Positions 34,033 to 42,240 of a DNA stretch of 61,409 bases are shown piece after piece. Location of the stretch: NCBI GenBank assembly GCA_964500015.1, contig CAZCMN010000001.1, positions 1-61,409 of the forward strand. The letters run 5' to 3'. This DNA is from JAPLYB01 sp964500015. Its GTDB lineage: Archaea > Nanobdellota > Nanobdellia > Pacearchaeales > UBA284. A program made the position numbers and the translations under genes. The notes under the pieces are model-generated. The model had not been told where the DNA came from and ran no database searches. It was given only the letters and a program-made list of their open reading frames with translations. Each line of letters starts with the position of its first letter. Positions within the stretch are counted from its first letter, which is position 1.

Positions 34033-34143
34033 ATGGAAGTTTGTTATGATTGGGAGATGCTTGGTTTAGGTATGTTTGTGATGCTGGTTATATATTTTAT
34101 AATCCATGTAGTTTGGGGGATGATAAAGAATAAAAGTATTTAA
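34033..34143 (+). CDS. 36-residue single-pass membrane peptide
   Basis: 36 residues: a short acidic N-terminus (MEVCYDWE), one transmembrane helix (about 10-29) and a basic end (KNKS). TTTATA lies about 25 nt upstream, so the mRNA is nearly leaderless at this ATG; an out-of-frame ATG 4 nt earlier stops after six codons. The gene is tightly boxed in by the twin palindromes. Size and topology resemble small membrane toxins or regulatory peptides; which one is inference. Confidence 0.6.
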   Translation: MEVCYDWEMLGLGMFVMLVIYFIIHVVWGMIKNKSI

Positions 34144-34155
34144 AAAATGGGAAAA

Positions 34156-34563
34156 TTAATCAAAAAATTTTGTCCAAAATAAATACCCCCATGCAAGAAT
34201 CATGCCTAAAACTAAAAAAACCATCTGAACCAAAGAACCAGCATTACAAGATAAAACAAATTGCCACCAAATTTCAAATAATAAGATAATTAGACTACTA
34301 AAAATCAAATAGAAATAACTAATCTTTTTGGAAGGCCAGTAAAGTTTTCCACAAGATAAATACTCTCCTAATGCCTGGCCTACATAGGCCAAAGAGAATA
34401 AAACTAGGGGGGCATAAAATCCAGTAAAAAAATGTTCTATGAATATTCTAGCTCCAAAATTAAAAGGCAATCCTGCCTGTCTATTCAAGGCAAGTAATGC
34501 CCCAAAAATTGTTAAAATAATAAGAACAAAAAGAGTAATTATGACCTTAATTTCTTTTTTCAT
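34156..34563 (-). CDS. Four-helix membrane protein
   Basis: 135 residues with four predicted transmembrane helices (about 7-25, 40-62, 77-99, 108-130). Not recognised. It overlaps the preceding 213-residue membrane-protein gene by 17 nt and is the last gene of the nuclease-helicase operon. Confidence 0.6.
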   Translation of the reverse strand: MKKEIKVIITLFVLIILTIFGALLALNRQAGLPFNFGARIFIEHFFTGFYAPLVLFSLAYVGQALGEYLSCGKLYWPSKKISYFYLIFSSLIILLFEIWWQFVLSCNAGSLVQMVFLVLGMILAWGYLFWTKFFD

Positions 34564-35188
34564 TTTTTTTATTAATCCATCCTCTCAATAGTTGGACGTC
34601 TTTCTCCTCTTCTTTTTCGATTTTTGAAAAATCATGTTCTTTACTATAAAAATTAAAGAAAACATAAAAGAAAATAATAATTAATGTTGTACAGGTCAGG
34701 TAAAAATACAAATTCCCTTTAAATAAAATAAAGAGAATAGACAGAAATGAAGCAAATAATGAAAAAATGATTAGAGCGCTTGACTTTTTAATTAATTTAC
34801 TCTCCCCCTTCATCGAGGTCCAAGTAAGTTTTTCTAATTTTTTTAAAACAGCAATTGTTTTTATTTCAAAATTTTCAGTTTCTAAATCCCCTAACAACTC
34901 TTGGTCTAATTTAAACCAATGAACTGCAGGCATATCAACCGCAAAATATTTTAGTAATATTACAATTGAAATAATTTGGGGGATTATTGGAAGTAATATT
35001 AAAATATTACTAAAAAGATTAGTAGAATAAAGCGTAATAGATAATATTGGTAAAAATGTTGAAATAAGCAATAGAAAATCTATCTTCCCTTTAGCTTTTC
35101 TTTCTCTAACATCGTACATGTGCTGATAAGAACTCCAGAATAGAGGGAGATTTTCCTTTAATCTCTTAATTTTTTCATTTCGATTCAT
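34547..35188 (-). CDS. Membrane protein with four helices and cytoplasmic domain
   Basis: 213 residues: a helical N-terminal region (1-35), a hairpin of two transmembrane helices (about 37-80), a cytoplasmic segment (about 82-130), a second hairpin (about 137-178), and a charged C-terminus. The layout recalls paired-hairpin membrane effectors of defence systems, but no family is recognised. It starts inside the stop codon of the nuclease-helicase gene (TAATG). Confidence 0.6.
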   Translation of the reverse strand: MNRNEKIKRLKENLPLFWSSYQHMYDVRERKAKGKIDFLLLISTFLPILSITLYSTNLFSNILILLPIIPQIISIVILLKYFAVDMPAVHWFKLDQELLGDLETENFEIKTIAVLKKLEKLTWTSMKGESKLIKKSSALIIFSLFASFLSILFILFKGNLYFYLTCTTLIIIFFYVFFNFYSKEHDFSKIEKEEEKDVQLLRGWINKKNEKRN

Positions 35189-37053
35189 TATTTTACACTT
35201 TCCTCAACAATTTTACTTCTAAAATAATTCTCAGTATCTTTATCAATGAAATAAACATAAACCCCTTTATGTGCTCGAGATAATAAAACTCGGTAAACAT
35301 TTTTTAGGTGTTTTAATAGTTCTTTATTATCTCTCTTTACTTCGGTATCATAAGAGTTCTCGGGTTTGGCTTCCCAACTTCCTTTTTCTTTATTATAGGC
35401 TAGATCTTTTCCAAAAATCACCCCAATATAATCAAATTCAAATCCCTGGGCTGTGTAAACGGTTCCAACTTGTTGCATCCCAGAGTCATCTGTTGCCCAC
35501 TTCCAAAATTCATCCTTTTTCTCCCAAGGCATTTCAAATGTTCCAATTTTAATATCATTCACCAGAGTTCCATCCATTTTAGGAGCACTCCAAGGCCAGC
35601 AAAAGCCAGTAACGATTCTAGCGCAGTTTTTCTTTTGCTTATTCTTTTCATCTATAGTTTTTCTTAATTCATTTGGATCAGAGAGAATGTTGAATTCCAT
35701 TTTTTCATCTTTTTGAAGAAGAAGGTCATTTTTTTCTTTTATTTCTAACACATCTTCTAGCCATTGAAGATAAGAATCAGACCCCCCACACCTAAATTGT
35801 GTTTTTAATTCATATTCAAATATGCTCCTTTCTTGAACTCCCAACTTTTCAGCAGTTTCCCTTATTAATTTTATATTTCCTATTTCTTTTGGTCTTACAA
35901 TCTGATGTTCATCAATAAAGAAAATTAAAAGTTGGGCAGCTTTGATCAATTCTTCAATTTGTGGAACTTCTGTTCTTTGAACTTTTGGTGTATATCTGCT
36001 TTCGCTAGTTTTCCTTATTCTATGTGCCTCATCACAAATTAATACCTCTATTTCATTTTCCTTGTGGTTTGCAAAACTATTGAAAAATTTAAAGAAACTA
36101 GAAGATCGAGTGCCCAAGACTTTTCTTAACGTATTTGTAAATGCTGAAGAACCAGTGGCATGATAAACCTTCTTCCCATTTCTTAGTAATTCACCCATAA
36201 CCTCCAATGCAATAACAGACTTTCCCGTTCCTGGTCCGCCTTTAACAATTATTATTGATTTTTCACTAAGTTTAGAAAGTTTTTTTGCTTTGTGCATTAT
36301 TGTGTTGTATGGGGTTATTTGCTCATCAATTAAGTTAAAAATTTGTTGTTTGTGAATCATATCTCTTGTATGGTCCAGCAATCTTTTAGAAGGTCTTAGT
36401 ATGCTATGTGTAAATCTGCCGAAAACTTCTAAACCGTCTCCTTTATTTAGTCTTTCTTTAAAATAATTCCCTAATTCTTTTATATCCTCTCGAGAAAATA
36501 AGGGATATTTCTCAATTGCTTTATGAAATTTAGTTGAATAAAGAACTTCTTTTTCACCCTTTTTATAATTATGGCAATATGCGCATGCACTAAGAAATAT
36601 TTTTGGAGTTTCTTCAAAGACACCCATAAAATCTTTAAGATAGTAATAATAACCCTCTACTTGTAGAGAAGGATGTGGTGTTTCTTGAAATCTGCCAAAC
36701 TTAACCAAAACATTACCTTCATTTTCAGAATCTTTGACATTATTATTAGACCATTGCTTTAATTCTATAACAACTATATTATCTGAACCACCATTATCAA
36801 CACCAAAAAGAATAACATCAATTCTTTTTGCAGAATAGGGCAATTCATATTCAATAATTATTTTATTCTTAAGCAATTTAGATTCTTCTAAAACATCTTT
36901 TAAGACTCTTAAAGAATTATCCCATGACCTAAACTCGGATTTATTAACGGATTTTTTGTAATATTCTCTGAATTTATCTGCTATTTTTTCAGCAATAGAA
37001 TTATTTACAATATCTTTTTTGAATTCTTGGACTGTTCCTTCGTATAGTCTCAT
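35188..37053 (-). CDS. PD-(D/E)XK nuclease fused to DUF2075-type helicase
   Basis: 621 residues. The N-terminal domain (about 45-210) has a PD-(D/E)XK core: Glu69, Asp79 (RIDVILFG), Glu97-x-Lys99 (IELKQW) and Gln131. The C-terminal domain is a superfamily 1-like ATPase: Walker A GGPGTGKS (272-279), Walker B LICDEAH, an IDEHQ motif, TQFRC and a late TVYTAQGFEFD motif. DUF2075/Schlafen-like helicases with nuclease domains are common in phage-defence loci. Coupled to two membrane proteins downstream. It lies 20 nt after xseB. Confidence 0.82.
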   Translation of the reverse strand: MRLYEGTVQEFKKDIVNNSIAEKIADKFREYYKKSVNKSEFRSWDNSLRVLKDVLEESKLLKNKIIIEYELPYSAKRIDVILFGVDNGGSDNIVVIELKQWSNNNVKDSENEGNVLVKFGRFQETPHPSLQVEGYYYYLKDFMGVFEETPKIFLSACAYCHNYKKGEKEVLYSTKFHKAIEKYPLFSREDIKELGNYFKERLNKGDGLEVFGRFTHSILRPSKRLLDHTRDMIHKQQIFNLIDEQITPYNTIMHKAKKLSKLSEKSIIIVKGGPGTGKSVIALEVMGELLRNGKKVYHATGSSAFTNTLRKVLGTRSSSFFKFFNSFANHKENEIEVLICDEAHRIRKTSESRYTPKVQRTEVPQIEELIKAAQLLIFFIDEHQIVRPKEIGNIKLIRETAEKLGVQERSIFEYELKTQFRCGGSDSYLQWLEDVLEIKEKNDLLLQKDEKMEFNILSDPNELRKTIDEKNKQKKNCARIVTGFCWPWSAPKMDGTLVNDIKIGTFEMPWEKKDEFWKWATDDSGMQQVGTVYTAQGFEFDYIGVIFGKDLAYNKEKGSWEAKPENSYDTEVKRDNKELLKHLKNVYRVLLSRAHKGVYVYFIDKDTENYFRSKIVEESVK

Positions 37054-37073
37054 TTTTAATTAAACTTCGCTTT

Positions 37074-37289
37074 TCAACCAAATTTTTCAAATTTGATCTT
37101 TCCATCTTTATTAACAATCTTCTGTATACTCATTTCGGCTTCCTTGAGTTCTTTGTCACAAAATTTTAGTAATTCTGCCCCTTCTTTGAATCTTTCTATC
37201 TTTCCTTTTAATGGAAGACCTTCCTCTTCAAGCGAAGATGCAATCTCCTCTATCCTTTCCAATGCTTCTTCAAAAGATTTCTTTTTCAT
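37074..37289 (-). CDS. xseB: Exonuclease VII small subunit
   Basis: 71 residues with the XseB signature FEEALERIEEIASSLEEEGL, then FKEGAELLKFCDKELKEAE. A helical protein that binds XseA in many copies and regulates it. It overlaps xseA by 20 nt. XseAB is typically bacterial. Confidence 0.85.
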   Translation of the reverse strand: MKKKSFEEALERIEEIASSLEEEGLPLKGKIERFKEGAELLKFCDKELKEAEMSIQKIVNKDGKIKFEKFG

Positions 37290-38493
37290 TTTTGTTTTTT
37301 ATTGTTGAACATATTTCTCCATCTTTAACAATTGTAGATATGGTGTCGCCGGACTTTATATTCTTTATGCTTGAAATAACTTTACCTTCTTTTATGGTTA
37401 TGCTATACCCTCTCTTTAATACAGAAAAAGGGCTTAATGCATCTAATTTTTCAGTTGATCCTTTTAATTTTATTTTCAAAATTCTGATATTATCTCTCGA
37501 TATCTTTATAAGATTAAGACTCATTTCATCTAATCGTTGTTTAGTTTCTTCTATCAAACTCATTGGTCTTCTGAAAAAGGATCTATCTTTGACATTACTA
37601 ACTTGTTTTTTGTAGGATCGAAGGGTATTTTTAAGTTCCATACACAATCTATTTTGCAAATTATCAAGTGAATCATAAATTTCTATTTCATTAGGCACTA
37701 CAAGTTCGGAAGCAACCGAAGGGGTTGGCGCTCTTTTATCAGCTACAAAATCGGCAATGGTGTAATCGGTTTCATGGCCTATTGCTGAAACTATGGGGAT
37801 TTTTGAATTAAATATCTCTCTTGCAACAATTTCTTCGTTGAAAGGCCATAAATCTTCAAAAGAACCACCTCCTCTTGCAACAATTATAACATCCACAAAT
37901 AACTGGTTCAGTATTCTTATACCTTGGGTTATCCCATATTTTGCATCATCACCCTGAACTGCTGAAGGGAAAATTACAAGTTTAATATGGGGGTATCTCC
38001 TTTTTACAACCTTAATGATGTCATGAATTACAGATCCTTCTGTAGATGTAACAACACCAATAATCTGGGGATATTTGGGAATTGGCCTTTTATGTTCTTC
38101 TTTGAAAAGCCCTTCTTTTTCTAATTTCGCTTTTATTTGTAAGAATTTAAGATATAATTCGCCCTTCCCCGCTAAATGCATCTCTTCAATAATTATCTGA
38201 TAGGTTCCTCTCGGTTTGTAAACTTCCAAACTTCCCCTAATAAGTACTTTCATGCCATCTTCTGGAATGAATTCCAGGTATTGGTTTGCTCTTTGAAACA
38301 TAGCACAACCAAGTATCGAACTTTCATCTTTTAAATTGAAGTACATATGGGCCTTACTAGAATTTCTAAAATTTGATATCTCGCCTTTGATCCATATATT
38401 CTGAAGATTCTCATTTTGTTCTATCAAATTTTTAATACAAATAGTTATTTCATCAACAGAATAAACTTTTGTTTCTGGTTTGATTTCTACCAT
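37270..38493 (-). CDS. xseA: Exonuclease VII large subunit
   Basis: 407 residues. An N-terminal OB domain (1-100: WIKGEISNFRNSSKAHMYF) is followed by the catalytic domain with GVVTSTEGSVIHDI, VARGGGSFEDLWPFN and SAIGHETDYTIADFVADKRAPTP, then a C-terminal coiled region. It degrades single-stranded DNA from both ends without metal. Rare in archaea, so transfer from bacteria is likely. The promoter GATAGAAAGGATTTTATA lies at 38513-38530. Confidence 0.9.
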   Translation of the reverse strand: MVEIKPETKVYSVDEITICIKNLIEQNENLQNIWIKGEISNFRNSSKAHMYFNLKDESSILGCAMFQRANQYLEFIPEDGMKVLIRGSLEVYKPRGTYQIIIEEMHLAGKGELYLKFLQIKAKLEKEGLFKEEHKRPIPKYPQIIGVVTSTEGSVIHDIIKVVKRRYPHIKLVIFPSAVQGDDAKYGITQGIRILNQLFVDVIIVARGGGSFEDLWPFNEEIVAREIFNSKIPIVSAIGHETDYTIADFVADKRAPTPSVASELVVPNEIEIYDSLDNLQNRLCMELKNTLRSYKKQVSNVKDRSFFRRPMSLIEETKQRLDEMSLNLIKISRDNIRILKIKLKGSTEKLDALSPFSVLKRGYSITIKEGKVISSIKNIKSGDTISTIVKDGEICSTIKNKNEKEIF

Positions 38494-38526
38494 AATCTCT
38501 TATATTCCAAGAATATAAAATCCTTT

Positions 38527-38580
38527 CTATCTCCCTTCACACCAATCACAGCTATCCTTCGGACACCTTGAATTTGACAA
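38527..38580 (-). pseudogene. Remnant of a PD-(D/E)XK gene C-terminus
   Basis: In one minus frame the sequence reads SRCPKDSCDWCEGR followed by TAG, matching the end of the intact nuclease at 39138 (GECPKKGCEWCENVGEE). An in-frame stop lies about 24 nt upstream of the tail, so only the Cys motif is left. It lies between the HNH gene and xseA and shows that a second copy of the nuclease once sat here. Confidence 0.5.
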
Positions 38581-38610
38581 CTTTATTGCTTAAAAATATT
38601 TTCTGTTTTT

Positions 38611-39135
38611 TTAGTATTCTCTTCGTTGGATAAGACCTAATTTTAATTTATAATTAAATATTTCTCTATAATAATCTTCCCCTTTATTCTTTCTCCAAAA
38701 TTCAGACATTTTTTTTCTGTATTCATTCCATGTTCTATCTTCCTTATGTAAAAATTCATGATCCCCCACAAACATTACTTTCAAATTTTCTCTTCTATTA
38801 TCTTTATGATTAAAATTAATATGGTGGACTTCTACTTCAGAAAGTTCACAATTATTCTTTTCACAAAATTCAGAAATTTTTTCTGAAATTAAAAATCTAT
38901 GGTATGCTACTTTAAATGGCTCTATTTTTATAAGAAGATATCCTGTCTCACTTATATAATATTTATCTTGATACTTAAATTTTCTTTTAAAAAGCTCATA
39001 ATCATCATTATCAAAAATATAATCCTCTTTTCCCCGTATTGAAACAGAAATTGATTTATTTTTTTCAAAATCTTCTTCATTCTTCAAAAGTTTTCGAGTA
39101 ATAAATCTTCCTTCAGAATCAAATTCCATAACCAT
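38611..39135 (-). CDS. HNH endonuclease
   Basis: 174 residues. The HNH core is VEVHHINFNHKDNRRENL (His104-His105 and Asn117) with a second histidine group DHEFLH (near 125-130). No Cys zinc knuckle. The N-terminal 80 residues are of unknown fold. Third gene of the nuclease trio, 2 nt after the PD-(D/E)XK gene. HNH domains nick or cut DNA; the target is unknown. Confidence 0.78.
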   Translation of the reverse strand: MVMEFDSEGRFITRKLLKNEEDFEKNKSISVSIRGKEDYIFDNDDYELFKRKFKYQDKYYISETGYLLIKIEPFKVAYHRFLISEKISEFCEKNNCELSEVEVHHINFNHKDNRRENLKVMFVGDHEFLHKEDRTWNEYRKKMSEFWRKNKGEDYYREIFNYKLKLGLIQRREY

Positions 39136-39137
39136 GT

Positions 39138-39800
39138 TTATTCTTCCCCCACATTCTCACACCACTCACACCCCTTCTTCGGACACTCCCCATTCAACAA
39201 CTCTAGGGCATCTTTCCAAACTTTCTCAACAATCTTGATATTAACTTCCATCTTAATAAGATTTGTATTGAACAGAACTTCTCCTGTCTCTAAAACTTCT
39301 TTTGGATGATAAAATAACAGGAAGAAATGGTCACCTGTTTCGTAGCCATTTTTTCGCAATAAAAAATTGTAAATATTCTGTTGTAATCTATAATGCTCTG
39401 CAGTATCTTCTTTTAATGGAAAACCTCTTGTCTTGTAATCTAAAACAATTAACTTTTTTCCATCAACTAAAATATTATCAACTGCTCCATGAAGTTCATT
39501 TCCTTGTTCATCTTTCCAGGAAATTCCTTTAAAATTGCTTCTCCAAACTTTTAACAGAGACTTATTACTGAATAACTTCATATGTTTGCAATGAACATGA
39601 TCTCTTATTTCTGGAGGTAAAATTCCTTGTTCCATAAATTTATCAAAATGTTTCTTTAGAATTCCATCCATGCCATTTGGAAGGCTTGGAAATATGCCTG
39701 CTGGCCTTTTCCAGACATTATGTTGGGTAAGCCAGAAACATCTTGGGCATTCTTTCATGAGATTCAGGCTTGAAGGTGATAATTTGAATGTTTGTGTCAT
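39138..39800 (-). CDS. PD-(D/E)XK (Cas4/RecB-like) nuclease
   Basis: 220 residues. Motifs: CPRC (Cys18, Cys21), HGAVDN (Asp108), VLDYKT (Asp121, Lys123, with Asp in place of the usual Glu), Gln140, and C-terminal Cys206, Cys211, Cys214 (CPKKGCEWC). The split Cys set suggests an iron-sulphur cluster as in Cas4. It overlaps the transmembrane HNH gene by 4 nt (ATGA). Confidence 0.78.
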   Translation of the reverse strand: MTQTFKLSPSSLNLMKECPRCFWLTQHNVWKRPAGIFPSLPNGMDGILKKHFDKFMEQGILPPEIRDHVHCKHMKLFSNKSLLKVWRSNFKGISWKDEQGNELHGAVDNILVDGKKLIVLDYKTRGFPLKEDTAEHYRLQQNIYNFLLRKNGYETGDHFFLLFYHPKEVLETGEVLFNTNLIKMEVNIKIVEKVWKDALELLNGECPKKGCEWCENVGEE

Positions 39801-41482
39801 TTTAAATGTTTTTTTACTCTTTCTGGGATTGGAATATTATATTTTTTTAATAATTCTACACCCTGAATATAACTTAACCATTTATGATTCTTATAATGAA
39901 TTTCATCATGAATATTTTTATCAATTTTTATTAGGTTGTAATAATCGTTATTCCTTCTATCTCCATCTATATGATGTACATTAAATAAGTTAGTGTATAC
40001 TCTTTCTTGAGAATTTTTTTCATACCACCATACATGGAATGATTTATTTTTATCCCAAGAACAAATTTCATATCCATCTTGATTAAGCAAAACTTTAATC
40101 CGCTGTTTATTCAAAAAAGGTTGAGTCATTAATTTTTTTGTTTTTTCTATTTCGAGTTCTATTTTAGATCTATCTTCATTTGCTTCTTTAAGCTTTTTAT
40201 TATTTTCTTCTATCAAGATATCGATCTTTTGTTTGTCAATCATAAACTCGTTATGTAATTCTTCAGCACGTTGGTTATACCTCATTCTTATTTTATCAAT
40301 CTCTTTATCAAGTGCCTTTTTTGCCTCAAGATTAGCATTTTTTTTCTTTTCATGAATTTTTTTTATTTCAGTTTGTTCTTTCTCTTTTAAATTTGATAGA
40401 CCTTTATCAAATTCTTCTTTTTTGTTTAAATAATTTTTTTCTAATTTTATAATTTCTTTTTTTGATTTATTAATAGAATTCTTCAAAGATTGTTTTTCTT
40501 TTCTTAAATTATCTATAACTTTTTCTTCATTTTGTCGTTTGTGCTCTGCGTCTTTCGTTTTTCCTTCTTCTTCTTTTCTTTTATAAACTGCAAAATACCA
40601 AACACCTATTGAAACTATCAAGATAATTGCACCAATTATAATCAAATAAGCCCACCATGACGGAGGTTTTGGTTTACAATTATTATTTTTCCCAATTCCA
40701 TATTTACATTCTGTTTCACAAAAATAAGGTTCGTTTACTTTACTTCCAGAGATATCACAACAAAGATTATTTTTAGTTAGTTGAGACTTGCACTCCCATT
40801 CACACATATATGGCTCTCTAACTTCTTTAGTGGAGGGTTTTAGGCAGATTGCATCGTTGCAATTTTTTAAACCATCGGGGCATGGAACCGGATCTTCATG
40901 TCCACAAAAACCCGCTATGTTACAAATTTGTGAACCACATTTTTCATCATCAGAAAGAGGGTTACAAACTGCACCATCATCTAAACATTGTTGGTTTTCA
41001 CATATCATACAAACATCTCTGGATTTAGTAACCATTTCATTTTTTAAAGTAATTATTTTTGGATCAGTAATTACATATTTTATGCTTGCAGGGTCAATTT
41101 GACCATTCCCCAAGTCCGGGCAAGTTGCAGTTATAGGGTCGGAGTAAGAATACTGACTAACTGAAACAACAGTTTGATATTCTCGTTTAGATGAACCAAA
41201 AGCATTGCCCCAAGTGAGAGAATAGCTTAAATTTAGCGTTATATCTTCATTTAGTGGATTATAAACTTTGAAAGAAGCGTAACTACACCCTTCAATATTC
41301 ATCATACCTCCAGAAAAATTGGTAAATTCCAAAGGAACACCAAAATAAGCCCCCCTAGAAGTATAAAGCCCAAGTTCTAATTCTTGATAAGATTCCTTTT
41401 CAGTATATTGGCATGCGTTAACAAAAGAAATAGCTAAAATTAAGAATAAGAAACAAAACAATATCTTGGTTAATTTCTTCAT
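39797..41482 (-). CDS. Transmembrane protein with external Cys-rich domain and internal HNH nuclease
   Basis: 561 residues: signal peptide (1-23); extracytoplasmic region (24-275) with a beta-rich part and about 20 Cys; one transmembrane helix (about 277-299); basic stop-transfer KRK; long charged coiled coil (about 302-450); and a C-terminal HNH domain (about 465-540) with VHHIDGDRRNN (His503, His504) and HDEIH (526-529). The orientation puts the nuclease inside the cell and the Cys-rich domain outside. It leads a three-nuclease operon whose promoter reads ACTCTTTTATATC (41502-41514). I know of no described protein with this order. Confidence 0.75.
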   Translation of the reverse strand: MKKLTKILFCFLFLILAISFVNACQYTEKESYQELELGLYTSRGAYFGVPLEFTNFSGGMMNIEGCSYASFKVYNPLNEDITLNLSYSLTWGNAFGSSKREYQTVVSVSQYSYSDPITATCPDLGNGQIDPASIKYVITDPKIITLKNEMVTKSRDVCMICENQQCLDDGAVCNPLSDDEKCGSQICNIAGFCGHEDPVPCPDGLKNCNDAICLKPSTKEVREPYMCEWECKSQLTKNNLCCDISGSKVNEPYFCETECKYGIGKNNNCKPKPPSWWAYLIIIGAIILIVSIGVWYFAVYKRKEEEGKTKDAEHKRQNEEKVIDNLRKEKQSLKNSINKSKKEIIKLEKNYLNKKEEFDKGLSNLKEKEQTEIKKIHEKKKNANLEAKKALDKEIDKIRMRYNQRAEELHNEFMIDKQKIDILIEENNKKLKEANEDRSKIELEIEKTKKLMTQPFLNKQRIKVLLNQDGYEICSWDKNKSFHVWWYEKNSQERVYTNLFNVHHIDGDRRNNDYYNLIKIDKNIHDEIHYKNHKWLSYIQGVELLKKYNIPIPERVKKHLK

Positions 41483-41530
41483 GAAATCTCTAGAGAGAAG
41501 AGATATAAAAGAGTTTTGGTTAAAGAAAAT

Positions 41531-42115
41531 TTATTCCTTTCTCAACTTATCTACTTCCTGAATCAGCTCCTTCCAGCCTCTCACTCGAACAATGTTTTCG
41601 TGCTTAAGATTCTGGTTCCAGTTTTGATTGAATAACAACACTTTTATGCCTTTTTCTGCACAAGCCAAAGCAGTATCAACAAAATCTTCAACAAACACAT
41701 CAATTTTTAATTTTTTACAGACATCTGCCTTACTATCTGCATGATTATACATCCCAGAATGTACAACCTTGATTTTATCTGTTTTAAGATGATATTTTAT
41801 CCAAGCTTCTACTTTTTTCTTAAATTTTTCTGGCCTTGCAGTTATTATAAAAAGTTCATCACCTTTTTCCAATAAATAATTAATTGATTCTAATGCACCC
41901 TGAATTGGTTTAAGATCTTCAATTTTAATTTTTTCATGAAATTCATTATTCATACTCTTAATTAATTCATCCCCGGTTATGCCAAAAACTAGCCACCAAT
42001 CATTTTCTTTAAATTGCTCTCTTAAAAAATTCTTTCCAGTTTTGTGATTATACCATCTCAAAAATGCTTCTAAACAATCAGCAATAACATCATCTAAGTC
42101 TAGTCCAATTTTCAT
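41531..42115 (-). CDS. 5'(3')-deoxyribonucleotidase (NT5C type, HAD)
   Basis: 194 residues. Motif I is GLDLDDVIADC (Asp nucleophile and acid/base), motif II TARPEKF, motif III Lys near KADVCKKL, motif IV VEDFVDTA. The length and NDWW region fit the PF06941 5'-nucleotidase family, which dephosphorylates (deoxy)nucleoside monophosphates. It lies upstream of the nuclease operon on the same strand with its own promoter GCGAAAGGGTTTTATA (42155-42170). Confidence 0.8.
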   Translation of the reverse strand: MKIGLDLDDVIADCLEAFLRWYNHKTGKNFLREQFKENDWWLVFGITGDELIKSMNNEFHEKIKIEDLKPIQGALESINYLLEKGDELFIITARPEKFKKKVEAWIKYHLKTDKIKVVHSGMYNHADSKADVCKKLKIDVFVEDFVDTALACAEKGIKVLLFNQNWNQNLKHENIVRVRGWKELIQEVDKLRKE

Positions 42116-42148
42116 TTTTTAACATCCTCGCTTTATAGGGATCAGTTT

Positions 42149-42170
42149 GATAAATATAAAACCCTTTCGC
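42149..42170 (-). promoter_or_regulatory. Promoter of the 5'-nucleotidase gene (window-wide consensus)
   Basis: GCGAAAGGGTTTTATA on the minus strand. Closely related boxes (GAAAG/C-N2-TTTTATA) precede minus-strand genes at 27611-27630, 38511-38531, 42827-42848, 48221-48240 and 49494-49514, giving a consensus GATAGAAA(G/C)NNTTTTATA for this genome. Confidence 0.55.
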
Positions 42171-42240
42171 CCCCTTCATGCCACTGATTCTTTTAAGAAA
42201 GAGAAAACGAAACATTTAAATCTATAAAAGGATTATATAA

